Below are positions 1-18,117 of a DNA stretch of 64,000 bases, piece after piece. The notes under the pieces are model-generated. The model worked only from the letters and a program-made list of their open reading frames with translations. It was not told the origin of the DNA and did not search any database. Source of the stretch: Trochalopteron elliotii (taxonomy: Eukaryota > Chordata > Aves > Passeriformes > Leiothrichidae); assembly GCA_024734555.1 (NCBI GenBank), contig JANPWX010000033.1, positions 6,307,111 to 6,371,110 of the forward strand, in the 5' to 3' direction. Every line of letters begins with the position of its first letter. Position 1 is the first letter of the stretch. The translations under genes were made by a program, and so were the position numbers.

Positions 1-1
1 A

Positions 2-3000
2 GGCAGAGCGCTCGCCTCCGTGGCCCTCCTCGCCTACGGGTACCTGGTGCTGCCGCTGCCGCCCTACGCCGCCGGGCTCTGCGTGGGGCTGCTCTGCGGG
101 CTGCTGCTGGGCTTCCTCGCCGTCCTCCTCCTCGTGCCCAAGGCTCCGCCGACCGCTCGGGGACCGTGGGGCCGCCTGCGCCCCAAGCTGCTCCCGGGGG
201 AGCCGCGAGAAGCCCCCCATCTCCAGGTAAGGAGAGGGGTGGTCCAGGATGAGGCGCTGGAGGGGATGCCAGGGTCAGAGGTGCCCGTGGTGAGCGGGAA
301 GCAGCCGGCTCTCTGTTCCCCCTTTTCCAGGGCTGGATGAACCAGCTGCACGTGTACGACCCCGAGCTTTTCCACCCGTCGCTCACGCACTCGGTGCTCG
401 CCGTGCTGGACGGGGCCACCCTCAAGCTGTCGTACCCCAAGAGCAACATCCCTCGCCGAGCCACTTTCGAGGAGGAGATCCTGGACGCCGTCTTCGTCAG
501 CCACCGCTGCTACGACCTGACCGACGCCAAGGTGAGCCTGGGAGGTGCCCAGGACCCTCCCACGGGGACCCTCCCACGCTTGGCCTGGCCTCACCCCGCT
601 CTCGGTGCTGCAGGTCTTCCTGTGCCCGCCCAGCCTGGCCCGAAAGCGGACGTGGAACAAGAAATATCCCATCTGTGTGCTCCTCCCCGAGCCGGCCGAG
701 GGAGAGGGCAGGAGCAGGGAGGAGCACGACACGGAGCTGCAGGGGGATGAGGGTACCAGGAAGGTGCCGGTGGCCGGGCAGGACATCCCAGGGGACTGCA
801 GGGACAGGTGCCTGTACCTGTTTGGGCGGACGGGGCGGGAGAAGGAGGAGTGGTACCAGCACCTCGTGCAAGCCTCCCGTGGGACAGCCAGCAGCCACGG
901 TGACACCAGGGCAGGTGAGGGGCAGCCACCACGGCCTCTGCACTAAGCCAGGGCTGATCCAGGAACACAATTCCTTGGTGGGCAGCAATGAGCATGGAGG
1001 GACAATGGAGGAGCCCAAAGTGTAGCAAGGGAGGTCACCTCATCAGCACAGGGTGGGTGGCATGTCACTGGCATTGTGGGCAGGCATCACGTCACCCCTG
1101 ATGCCATCCTGACCAAACAGGTTAGATATTAGGAACAATTCTTTCACAGAAAGGGCAGTCCAGGCCTGGCACAGCTGCCCAGGGCAGGGGCAGAGTGCCC
1201 ATCCCTGGTGGGAGTTAAAGCCACTAGGGCACAGAGGGGACCAGCCACTTGGGGACACGGGTTAGTGCTGGCCTGGGCGGTGCTGGGGAATGGTTGGATT
1301 GATGACATCAGAGGGTTTTCCCAGCTAAACGATTCTGTGATTCCACATCCCCAGGCACGGGATCGGCCCCGCAGAGCAGCGGCAGCAGCAGCGGGGGCAG
1401 TGCTGAGGACAGCCCATCCACAGATCCAACCCAGGACGTGTCGGGAAGCACTGAGGAGATTTACCTGGATTACAGCACCTACATGGCCCGATTCGTGCCA
1501 GCACAGGGGGCACCCAGCCCGGAGCAAAGCCCCTCTCATGGAGCTCTGGGCAGCCCCACACCCACAAAGGTGAGTGGGATAAACCCAGCACTGGGAGCGG
1601 GATTCAAGGCTGATGGACCCTGCTTGGAGCCGCTTCCAGTCTGTGGTTTGTGTGAGCAGCCAAGCCCTGGGGAAGGGGGGCACAGGACAGCAGGTCCCAC
1701 TGCTCATGGGGCCACCTCACTGCAGGGGACAGGGGCTGCTGTCCCCTCACAGCTGGGTGAGGACATGGCCAGCATGGCCTGGATGAACGCGCTGGTGGGG
1801 CGCATCTTCTGGGACTTCCTCCGGGAGCAGTACTGGGCAGAGCAAGTGTCCAACAAGATCCAGAAGAAGCTGAGCAAGATCAAGGTGAGAGGCAGGAGCA
1901 TCAGATCACTCAGGGGAGCCCTGTTCCCAAGGCCCCATGGTGAGTGGTGACTGCCCCCCGTGGGGGTTTCCCTCCATCAGCTCCCGTATTTCATGAACGA
2001 GCTGACACTGACAGAGCTGGACATGGGCACATCCATCCCCTCAGTGCTCAGTGCCTCCAACCCCACCATCAATGAGCGAGGTAAGAGCCCCACAGAGGAA
2101 CAGTGACCCCAGTGCTGGCTCCAGGATGGCTTCACTGAGCTGCCCACCCTGTCCCCAAAGCTGGGAGGGTTTGGCAGTGCACAAGCAGCTCTGACCTCTG
2201 TGGTGCTGACCTGATCTCGCCCTGTCCCTCTCCGTGGCAGGGCTCTGGGTGGACATGGAGGTCACCTACAGCGGCTCCTTGCAGATGACACTGGAGACAA
2301 AGATGAACCTCAGCAAGCTGGGGAAGGAGAGCTCTGCAGAGGAGAGCAGCCCTGCAGAGGGAGGCAGAGAGGGGTAAGGAATCTGTGCATGGATGGGCTT
2401 ATCCTGCTCCTCCTGCCCCAGTGAGGCGAGGCCACTGTCCCTGGAGCACCCCGTGATCTGCTGGGGCTCACAGGGCCAGGCCACGGCTGATCCTGCTGGC
2501 AGACAGCGATGCGGAGTCGTCCAGTGCCGGCTCCTCTGATGAGGAAGATGTCACCACTGCAGAGCCCCTGGGAGCCCTGGGGGAGCGGCTCCCACCGCCT
2601 GGCACCGAGGGGTAAGGGGGTGCTGGGGGTCTGTGCTGTGGGGGGCACAGGGAGGGGCTGGGGAAGCACATCAGCACAGGGGCATGGGGATGGTGTCCCC
2701 AGCAGGACACACACAGCACATCGTGGCAGCTTTCAGAGGGGACTCTGCCCCTGCAGGGTGCTGTGGCAGAGGGCTGGGGGGACCCCAAAACCCAGCAGGG
2801 CTGAGCTTGGGCCCCTCTTGCTTTAGCCACATCAGCAGCAACAGCACGAGCCGGAAGATCCTGCGCTTCGTGGATAAGATTGCCAAGTCCAAGTACTTCC
2901 AGAAGGCCACGGAGAACGAGTTCATCAAGAAGAAGATGGAGGAGGTTTCCAACACGCCGCTGCTGCTGACGGTGGAGGTGCAGGAGCTGGCAGGAACCCT

Positions 3001-4251
3001 GGCCGTGAACATCCCCCCACCACCCACCGACCGTGTCTGGTACCAGCTCTCCTTCCCCCTGCAGGCACATCGTGCTTCCAGCTCCCCTTGCTCCCTGCAA
3101 GGAGCCAGCTCCAGGGCTTTGGGCTCATCTTGGGCACCAGCAAGCCAAGGCTGTTCCCCAAATGGGACCTCAGGCTCATTTCTCTGAGCCTGCACCCAGG
3201 CCAACATAGGTCTGGGGAGCTTGAGCTGTCACCTCCTCCCTAAAACCCAGCAGTGGGGCCTCCTGGGCTGTGCCACATCTTTGGCAGGTGATGCTTTCTG
3301 CCTCTTTCCCTTTCCCTCACAGGTACAGCTTCCGAGTGCCCCCACAGCTGGAGCTGAAGGTGCGCCCCAAGCTGGGCGAGCGGGAGGTGACATTCCTGCA
3401 TGTCACCGAGTGGATCGAGAAGAAGCTGAAGCACGAATTTCAGGTGCCTGGGCTGTTGTTCAGGGGCTCAGCAAACCCTGCTGAGGCTTGGGCATTGCTG
3501 CCATCAGGGAGAGTCTTAGTTCAGGCCAGTTGTTCCTGCAAAAAGCCAACACCTGGTCTGGTCTGGCCAGCTTGGAACAGTAAAGACACAGAACCCAAAT
3601 AATGAGCTCAAGGGCTGAGAAAAAGTGATTTCCTCCCATTATTTGCAGCCCTTCCCCAAGCAGGGAGCGTTTGGGGTGTCAGGCAGCCCCAGGCACACAC
3701 CCCCAGAAGGGCTGAATCCACCTGTCCATTCTGGTCTGGGGATGTTTGGGAGATTTCCCTTCCCAAGGATTTGTGTTCAGCCTCTCACCTCTGCTCGAAG
3801 AGCAGAAATGTCCCCACAGATATTTAGGGCCCCTCAAAAGCCACCCATCTGGATGGCTTCAAAATGCTGCTCCCTCTCCTCTGCTGTGACCACCCCTGCA
3901 GCCACAGAGGTGCCCAGGGCAAAGAAAAACTGTTCCTGCTTGTCCCCACCCTGATATCCAGAGCTGGGACCATCCTGGGGCTGCTGCTGTGAGGGTTGGA
4001 GCCCAGGACCTCCAGTTCACAGCCCCGGTCTCTGACTTGGGCATGGCTCCTGCTGAGCCACCTCCAGGCAGTGTCCCTGTGGTGTTCAAACCCACTGATT
4101 TGTCGTTCTCGATTCCTCTTTGCAGAAAATTTTGGTGATGCCAAACATGGACGATCTCATCATTCCCATCATGAGCTCTGGCCTGGATCCTTGGCCACCC
4201 AGCACGGGACTGCCCCGGGACCCACCAGTCAAGGGGGACAGGAGGCTCTGA
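2..4251 (+). CDS. TEX2L: TEX2-like SMP-domain protein, 3' part (left end cut by window)
   Basis: Eleven exons, joined in phase: 2-226, 331-531, 614-914, 1355-1569, 1726-1884, 1981-2080, 2241-2373, 2474-2611, 2827-3039, 3323-3443, 4126-4251 (TGA), giving 643 visible residues. Residues about 7-46 are a hydrophobic hairpin that would anchor the protein in the ER. A split PH-like region follows (about 76-245, with FGRTGREKEEWYQ). A serine-rich linker leads to an SMP domain from about 325 (GRIFWDFL, LPYFMNELTLTELDMG) with an acidic, serine-rich insert, ending GEREVTFLHVTEWIEKKL and MPNMDDLIIPIM. TEX2 proteins are tubular SMP lipid-transfer proteins at ER-endolysosome contacts; that role here is inferred from family. 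I know of no TEX2 paralogue at the mammalian locus, so this is probably the TEX2-like paralogue kept outside mammals. Other SMP families (PDZD8, C2CD2) fit less well because they lack the PH/hairpin layout. The first coding exons lie left of the window. The exon 9 donor splits a Trp codon (TG|GTAC). Confidence 0.85.
1114..1346 (+). mobile_element. CR1 LINE 3' fragment in TEX2-like intron 3
   Basis: Degenerate CR1 3' end in sense orientation. It runs from the 'ttagatattaggaacaatt' stretch to a terminal GATTCTGTGATTCC, which lies only 8 bases before the next exon (1355). The CR1 tail therefore supplies part of the region upstream of that acceptor. Confidence 0.85.
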
Positions 4252-5122
4252 AGCACAACCCCAGGGGCAGGGACACTGCCCCAAGCTCAGGGACCTCGCT
4301 GGGACATGGGGACAGCTGGGGCCTGGCCACTGACTGCACCCAGGGCTGTGCCTGGATTCATCCTCATCCTCTGCTTCTGCAGATGAGCCTCCTCAAATCC
4401 TGCAAGCACACGTTCAGGGCACAACCAGGCTGCTGGAGACCCAGGAATTCCATGGCCACATTGCCAGGACTCCTGGTCAAGCAGGCAGCTCTGGACAGTG
4501 GAGGGCTGGGCTTCCCACTGGCTGGTTCCCAAAGAGGGTGCAGGACACCTGGATCATGGCACCGAAGGAGTTGGGATCATCACTGACCCAAAATTCCCAG
4601 CTCTGGGACATCTCCCTCTCCCCACAGGCAGCTGGGCTGCAAGGAAAGCACGGGTGGGAAAGGATCCCAAGTGAATAAATCCATCGCTGCCCAGCCCTGC
4701 CTAGCAGCCCTCTTGTTGTACACAAATCCCTGAGGATTCCAGCCAGGATCAGGGGGCTTTGAGCAGGGAGAAGCCCCCAGGTTGCACCTTCAGCTTGGCA
4801 AAAGCAGTACTGGAGGAGTGTGGAAGAGACACTGAGGGGACAGTCAGGGAGCCTGGGCACAGGCAGGTCATGGGGAGGCCCTGCATTCCCAGTGGAATCT
4901 CATCTGCTAGATGAGAGAGAGTCTTCAATTTGGGTGGGTGAGAAAAAATCACTGCGCAAAGGAAACGGAGGATCCAGAGGACAGAGCAGGCACTTGGCTG
5001 TCCCAGTTAGTCCCTGTCTGTGTGGGCCAATCCCAAATGCCACTTTTCCCATCCCCACTTGCTGAAAACAGGCAAGACACCCCTCCAGAAGGAGAGAGGG
5101 AGCAGGTGTGGCTTGGAGCCCC
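4252..5122. other. TEX2-like 3'UTR and tail-to-tail spacer
   Basis: Holds the TEX2-like 3'UTR with an AATAAA at 4674-4679, then about 440 bases to the RPL3L polyadenylation signal. The two genes converge. I see no further gene or recognisable repeat. Confidence 0.6.
4674..4679 (+). promoter_or_regulatory. Polyadenylation signal, TEX2-like gene
   Basis: Canonical AATAAA 423 bases after the TGA; the first good signal downstream. Confidence 0.7.
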
Positions 5123-5128
5123 TTTATT
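5123..5128 (-). promoter_or_regulatory. Polyadenylation signal, RPL3L
   Basis: AATAAA on the minus strand, 37 bases after the RPL3L stop. Very short 3'UTRs are usual for ribosomal protein genes. Confidence 0.8.
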
Positions 5129-5164
5129 GCAGGTGTCCAGTCAGGCAGCCTTGGATCTCCATCC

Positions 5165-10785
<5,621 letters not shown>

Positions 10786-10802
10786 TCATGTAATTGGAAA
10801 AT

Positions 10803-11015
10803 GGCATAGCATACTGGGATGGTTTGGGGTGGAAGAAACCTTAAGGTCCATCCAGTCCCACCTCTGCCATGGGCAGGGACACCATCCCAGGTGGCTCCAA
10901 TCCCCGTCCAACCTGGCCTTGGACATTGCCAGGGGCAGTCACAGCTTCTCTGGGCAACCTGTGCCAGGGCCTCCCCACCCTCCCAGAGAAAGGATCTCTT
11001 ACAATACACCTTCTA
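10803..11015 (-). mobile_element. CR1 3' fragment in RPL3L intron 1
   Basis: Reverse-oriented CR1 with 'gggatggtttggggtggaag', 'gccatgggcagggacacc' and 'gtgccagggcctccccaccc' blocks. Confidence 0.9.
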
Positions 11016-11582
11016 AATCTACGCTGTCAGTGTGACTTTACTAAATTTCTGGGCAAATGATGCCACTTAAATAAGAAACTTAACATGATCTCCCTCCTTC
11101 AGCTTCTTCTGAAGGACTTTGAAGGAGCTATACATTCTTTATTAGGTATGTCCTTCTGTGCTATCAATTATAACAATTTATTTTGTATCTTGGAGCACCA
11201 AAAGAGGTCTGCTTGGAATTCCTGGGCTTTGTGTCATCAAGACAAATGGCACAAAAGAAACACAGCCAAGGATCGAGGAAACAGGGGAAGGGATGCCTAA
11301 AGGAATGGGTAGCAGGAACATGCACATCTTTAAAGCCAGATGAGAAGAGCTAAGTACATAAACCTCAAGCACAAGCAGCAAAGGGTTAGTCCTGCACCCA
11401 CTGCAGCTCCTTCCTAGCTCAGATCAGTCCCAGTGCCCGGCTGTGCTTTCCACCAAGCTCATTTTCCAGCCTGAGTGGAACTCTGAGGATTCTGACCCCA
11501 TTCCAGTGGCACCACCAGGAGCACAACCCAGCCCTGCTCGCTGACCCTTGCACACAAGCGACTCCAGCAGAGCTGTACCAAC

Positions 11583-11585
11583 CAT
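11583..11585 (-). other. RPL3L: Candidate RPL3L exon 1 start codon
   Basis: RPL3-family genes place an intron directly after the initiator ATG. The only minus-strand ATG followed at once by GT that I found between exon 2 and the CR1 cluster is here (CCCATG|GTTGGT). The donor is weak and the upstream sequence resembles a polypyrimidine-CAG acceptor, so a further 5' exon is possible. The true start could be elsewhere. Confidence 0.35.
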
Positions 11586-11984
11586 GGGATGTCTTCAGCC
11601 TGGGGCAGCAGCAGAGAGAGGCTGTCAGGAGGTGCCTCCCCAGATTAATACTTAAGATGGGTATGGGTCTGAAGACACAAATTTAGCCGCTCACTTCACC
11701 CGCTGTGATATTCATTTCATTCCTGGCAGGTTGGACACGACAGTTGTGGTGTGATAAAGGTCAATTGCTGCTGGCTCAGTTTACGCTTCTCCCCCCTGAA
11801 CAACTCATGTGAATGGCAGGAATTAGGGCAGATTCCTGAATTAGGGCAGTTTACAAAAGGGGTACCACACACCCAGAGCTGTGAACACCTGCACCAGGTA
11901 CCCCCAGCACAGAGTGAAAATCTGTCAGCCCGGGCTTTGTGATTGTGACTGGAAAAGAGATGGAGATGATACATCTGGGAATGA

Positions 11985-12075
11985 CAGGACAGTTTGGAGT
12001 GGAATGGACCTTAAAAATCATCCAGTCCCAACTCCTGCCATGGACAGAGACACCTTCCACAGCCTGAGAGGGACC
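11985..12075 (-). mobile_element. CR1 3' fragment, short
   Basis: Reverse-oriented CR1 tail ('cagtttggagtggaatggac', 'catccagtcccaactcctgc'). Confidence 0.75.
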
Positions 12076-12105
12076 CTCAACCTGCGTGTCCGTGTGTGCA
12101 GGGAG

Positions 12106-12428
12106 GGCTCCAAGAAGGGACCAGGCTCTGCTTTGGAGACCCAGCAATGGCACCAGAGGAACGGGCAGGAATTGATTCCAGGAATTTCCACCTGGACATG
12201 AGGCAGAACTTTATCCCTGTGCAGAAGCCGAGCACAGATCCCACAGAGGGTGTGGAGTCTCCCTCACTGTGGATAATCCAAAGCCATCTGCTCACAGTCC
12301 TGTGCCATGCGCTGCGGGCTGGCCCTGCTGAGCAGGGAGGTGGGATAGATGGGACACACTGTGGGCTCTTCCAACCCGATCCATCCGGGGTTCTGGGATC
12401 CCCTCACGGGGTTCTGGGATCCCCTCAC
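12106..12428 (+). mobile_element. CR1 3' end with a 21-bp terminal duplication, upstream of NDUFB10
   Basis: Sense-oriented CR1 of about 280 bases ('atttccacctggacatgagg', 'tgtggagtctccctcactg', 'tgctgagcagggaggtggg'). It ends in two tandem 21-base copies of a 'ggttctgggatcccctcac' unit (12387-12428) in place of the usual ATTCTATG octamers. It stops 17 bases before the NDUFB10 promoter motif. Confidence 0.9.
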
Positions 12429-12445
12429 GGAAGAGGGACACGCGG

Positions 12446-12465
12446 ACTACAACTCCCGGCGTGCC
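12446..12465 (+). promoter_or_regulatory. ZNF143/THAP11-type promoter motif of NDUFB10
   Basis: ACTACAACTCCCGGCGTGCC closely matches the ACTACAAYTCCCAGCATGC-type motif (SBS) bound by ZNF143/THAP11 near the start sites of housekeeping genes. It lies 113 bases before the ATG in a CpG-rich stretch. Confidence 0.7.
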
Positions 12466-12577
12466 CCGGGGCCGCCGCCACATTCCCGCGCCCAGCCCCC
12501 TTAAGGGTCACCGCCATATTGCCGCGCTCCCGCCCCCTCAGGGGTCACCGCCATCTTTCCCCGCCGAGGCCGCCGCG

Positions 12578-14041
12578 ATGCCGGAGGATCACGACTGGGA
12601 GGCGTACAAGGTCCCGCCGACCCGCACCCCCGTCTCCGAGAGGACTACGTCGGTGCCCAACCCCGTCAACTACTTCCAGACCGCCTTCAGCTATGTCTTC
12701 GACGCGCCCGTCGCCTTCGTCCGAGGTATCGGCGGGACGAGACCTTCCCCTCGCACCCCCGTCCCCCCTCCCCGTGGGAGCTGAGCAGCGACGCGGGATG
12801 GGGACACCGGGATGGGCACACCGGGGCATGGGGCAAAGGCGTGAGGACACGGGCACCTGGACAGGCAAAGGGCACACGCAAGGACACAGGGACACTTGTC
12901 CTGACAGTAACAGCAGGGGCAGAGGGACAGGACACTGGGACACAGGGACGTCGGACATTGGCAAGAACACAGCATGGACATAGGGACATGGGACAAATAC
13001 ACGGCGTGAGCAGAGTGACAGACACAGGAAAATGAGACGCAGTATGCACACTGGGACATAGGACACAGCTCGGACCCTGGGGGAGGTGCAGGGGATACAG
13101 CAGAGGGACAGACACGCAGCTGATCATGAGCTGGGCACAGTAATGGACCCACTGCTGCAGCCTGGGAAGGTGGCAGCAGGCAGTGCAGCACGGGGGCTGT
13201 GCTGCCCCTCGGAGCTGGGGCCGGGGTGTGTGACAGGGCTGTCCCTGCAGACTGGATCGAGCGGCTGCAAAACAAGAACAAGTTCTACTACTACCACCAG
13301 AAGTTCCGCCGTGTTCCTGACCTGAGCGAGTGCCTGGAGGGTGACTACCTGTGCTACTATGAAGCCGAGGCCCAGTGGAGGAGGGACAGGTATGGCTGCC
13401 CCTGGACTGTCCCCAGGGGAGGTCACAGCAGAGCACACAGCTCTGGGATCTGCAGTGTTTTGGTGGATACTGGGGTGCTGAGGCGGCACCTCCATCCCAC
13501 CCCATTACACATCACTGTCCTGCTGTCCCTGCAGCACATCTGGGCATGGTGGCATTAGGGATCAGGATGCTGAGAATCCCAGAGCTGACATTCACAGGGT
13601 GCCCTCACCCCTTGGTTCAGCTTTTCTGCTATCTCATGGCTGCTGCTGCATTGCTCATCATCTTTCCCGCAGGATGGTTGATCAGGAAATCGTGGAGATA
13701 GTCCGGGAAAGGATGGCTGCATGCAAGCAGAGGGAAGGGCCCAACCAGTTCCAGAACTGTGCCAAGGAGATGGAGCTGCTGGCACAGGTCACCAAGGCCT
13801 ACCAGGACAGATGTGAGTGTGGCAGCAGCACACAGGGAAAGGGTTCTAAACCCAGGGAAGGGGCGTCTGAAACCACATCCCACACTCCTCATGGAACACA
13901 GGCTGGTGGGAGGCACTGCTCAGGCATTTCCTTTCTTTTTCAGACGGTGATCTGGGTTACCATGGGAATGCACGGACGTGCCTGATGAAGCAGAAGCACA
14001 GGATGATGGAGGAGAGGAAAGCAGCACAGGAAAAGCAGTAG
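12578..14041 (+). CDS. NDUFB10: NADH:ubiquinone oxidoreductase subunit B10
   Basis: Four exons: 12578-12725, 13251-13389, 13673-13812, 13944-14041 (TAG), 174 aa against 172 in human, with all phases consistent. It is an accessory subunit of the distal membrane arm of mitochondrial complex I, on the intermembrane-space face, with no cleaved presequence. Visible marks are [18 protein letters not shown] at the start, [19 protein letters not shown], cysteines at CLEGDYLC (CX6C) and [13 protein letters not shown] (CX11C), and the basic tail [18 protein letters not shown]. Family members carry disulfides made by the MIA40 relay; GFER, which re-oxidises MIA40, is 30 kb away in this window. The ATG at 12578 is in CpG-rich DNA and is the first in frame. 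The gene faces RPL3L head to head and converges with RPS2. Confidence 0.96.
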
Positions 14042-14122
14042 AGCTAAAACAATTCCTCCCTCCATGGTGCTGGTATCCAAGTGCATGTTGCTTCCTTGAC
14101 CTCTGATGCCGTTGGCCTCCAC

Positions 14123-14128
14123 AATAAA
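14123..14128 (+). promoter_or_regulatory. Polyadenylation signal, NDUFB10
   Basis: AATAAA 82 bases after the stop. Confidence 0.85.
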
Positions 14129-14401
14129 GACATCTGTACAGTTGGGATCTGTATTTGTTCTTTGAAGAGCTCTGCAAGCCCTCAGCTTCAGGGACTTGGG
14201 GCTGCCAGTATTGGGGTTTGCCCTTGGGACCTCTTCCTCTCCTCCATGAGCCACCAAACCACTCTGTGTCCTGCTCTGCCCTTGCTCACAATTCCCTCAG
14301 TCTGAGTAAAGATCCAATACAACCCATCCCATGGTTTAACCCACCTGCCCCAGCACCAACCCCCAATCACACCAAGCAGCGATTCCTGGTTCTCTGATCA
14401 C

Positions 14402-14407
14402 TTTATT
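14402..14407 (-). promoter_or_regulatory. Polyadenylation signal, RPS2
   Basis: AATAAA on the minus strand, 17 bases past the RPS2 stop. The 3'UTR is extremely short, and the gene converges with NDUFB10 about 275 bases away. Confidence 0.85.
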
Positions 14408-14423
14408 CCCGTACAAAACCCGC

Positions 14424-16995
<2,572 letters not shown>

Positions 16996-17108
16996 TTGCT
17001 GGAACAAAGCGGGACATCAGGCGGGCCGCGGTGAGCGCCGATGGGGCCGGATGGGCGCGGATGGGCCGCGCCGCCCGGGGCCGCCGCCATCGCTCCCGCC
17101 ATACTTAC

Positions 17109-17129
17109 GTGATCCCTCAGCGTAGAAGG
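17109..17129 (-). other. RPS2: RPS2 non-coding exon 1 with 5'TOP start
   Basis: A minus-strand start at about 17129 gives a transcript beginning CCTTCT, a terminal oligopyrimidine tract. It is spliced after 21 nt at GGATCAC|GTAAGTATG to an acceptor TTGTTCCAG ending at 16999, three bases before the ATG. The mature leader would be only about 24 nt, as expected of an mTOR-controlled TOP mRNA. Confidence 0.7.
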
Positions 17130-17153
17130 CCGCGATGTGGGACCGCCCGGTTA

Positions 17154-17159
17154 TTTATA
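17154..17159 (-). promoter_or_regulatory. TATA box of RPS2
   Basis: TATAAA on the minus strand (in CACTATAAATAAC), 30 bases upstream of the inferred CCTTCT start. Confidence 0.75.
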
Positions 17160-17170
17160 GTGCGCGGGCA

Positions 17171-17180
17171 TCTCGCGAGA
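17171..17180. promoter_or_regulatory. Palindromic TCTCGCGAGA promoter element
   Basis: An exact TCTCGCGAGA palindrome just upstream of the RPS2 TATA box. The motif is typical of CpG-island, often bidirectional, housekeeping promoters. It sits between RPS2 and the divergent non-coding unit starting about 90 bases away. Confidence 0.75.
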
Positions 17181-17269
17181 GCAGTGCCAGCCCCGCGAGC
17201 TGAATGATGAATACAGCTCGGGCTGGGATCTGCGATTTATGGTAAATTATACAGAGTGCGGGGCGGGCG

Positions 17270-17870
17270 CGGCTCACGCCATAAACAGGCGCGCAGGGCT
17301 GGAGCCCTCAGAGCGCGGCGGGGCGGAGGCAGGTGAGGAGGTGCGGGAGCTGGTGAGCGGGAGGACACAGCCGCCTCTCTCTCCTTCCGTGCGCCTTTAG
17401 CTTTGATAAAGCTCTGCTGGGAAGTGGGTATGGTGCTGGACGGGTGGGGTGCAGGGACCATCCCGGAAAGGCGCTCCGGGGGCTGCGGTAGCGCCCGGCG
17501 CGGTCTGAAAATCATTCGGGGTCTGCTGGTGGCCCCGAGTGAGATAACGGCGCCCATAGCATCGGGAACATTAAGCTTATTGCCCACGTCTGTGTGTGGG
17601 GAATGAAACCCATGTTCCTATAAGCCCTGTGGCCGGCGGGTACCGGGAGTGAGGGGCTGTGGGGGCTGTTCCTCAGAGCTTTGTTCTCCTGCTGTACCAG
17701 GTGCCGTTCCCGGCCGCTGAGAGCCGTGGCCCCGCCGTGCGCTGCGCTGGTGCTTCCCCGGAGGAGCTGTGAAGAGCACGGGGATGCTGTGATGGATAGC
17801 GACACGGGAGTCACTGCTGAAAACGATTCGATTTTGTATTTTGATGTGCAATAAAAAATTAAATGCTTAA
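17270..17870 (+). ncRNA. Putative spliced snoRNA host RNA, SNHG9-like by position
   Basis: The interval between the RPS2 promoter and TBL3 has no conserved ORF but has the parts of a small two-exon gene. An AT-rich element (17241-17252) precedes a start near 17270. There is a donor GAGGCAG|GTGAGG at 17332/17333 and an acceptor with a strong pyrimidine tract ending TACCAG at 17700. An AATAAA follows at 17850-17855. Human SNHG9 occupies exactly this place, divergent from RPS2, has two exons and carries SNORA78 in its intron. Here the intron holds an H/ACA-like RNA (17452-17573). Identity is inferred from position and architecture; I cannot show sequence homology. Confidence 0.5.
17452..17573 (+). 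ncRNA. Candidate H/ACA snoRNA in the SNHG9-like intron
   Basis: A first hairpin closes with GGACC (17455-17459) pairing with GGTCT (17502-17506; one G-U) and contains an inner stem GCGC/GCGC. A hinge AAATCA (17509-17514), matching ANANNA, follows at once. The second hairpin has TGCTG pairing with TAGCA (one G-U), then GGC/GCC and CC/GG, with an unpaired pocket below. An ACA at 17568-17570 is three bases from the proposed end. Spacing from hinge to ACA (54) and length (122) fit the class. The target is not determined; the position suggests SNORA78. Confidence 0.5.
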
Positions 17871-18117
17871 AAGATTAAGCGTCTCTCTCCTTTCTAAACG
17901 TGAAAAGTCCTGCTTTACCCTGTGGCCGGACCCGGCAGGTCGCTTCCTTTGGGCGGGGAGGGGCGGTTTTGCTGGGGGTCGCTCTGTATCGCGGAGAAGA
18001 TGCAGGGCGGGAGCTGCTCCGGGCGGGGCTGTCGCGGTGTCCCGGAGGAACCGGGAGTTTTTATCCCCTTCTCCGGAGCCGCTCCGCGCCCCGCGTGGAG
18101 CTGGTGGTGCCCTCTCG

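Larger units (their letters stand above)
11016..12105. other. RPL3L 5' region and intergenic spacer before NDUFB10
   Basis: Besides the candidate RPL3L exon 1 and a CR1 piece near 11985-12075, I see no gene. The head-to-head spacer between RPL3L and NDUFB10 has no CpG-rich core on the RPL3L side. That fits RPL3L having its own tissue-restricted promoter (inference). Confidence 0.5.

Noticed and set aside
3039..3041. Trp codon split by a TG|GTAC donor in both the TEX2-like gene and RPL3L (9927)
   Set aside because: Two conserved family splice sites that happen to look alike; no shared origin is implied.
11586..11800. Muscle-type MEF2 or E-box cluster for RPL3L
   Set aside because: Only partial matches (a CTAAATTTG and scattered CANNTG), not better than chance.
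12096..12983. 295-codon frame overlapping NDUFB10 exon 1
   Set aside because: It is CR1 sequence plus NDUFB10 read in the wrong frame.
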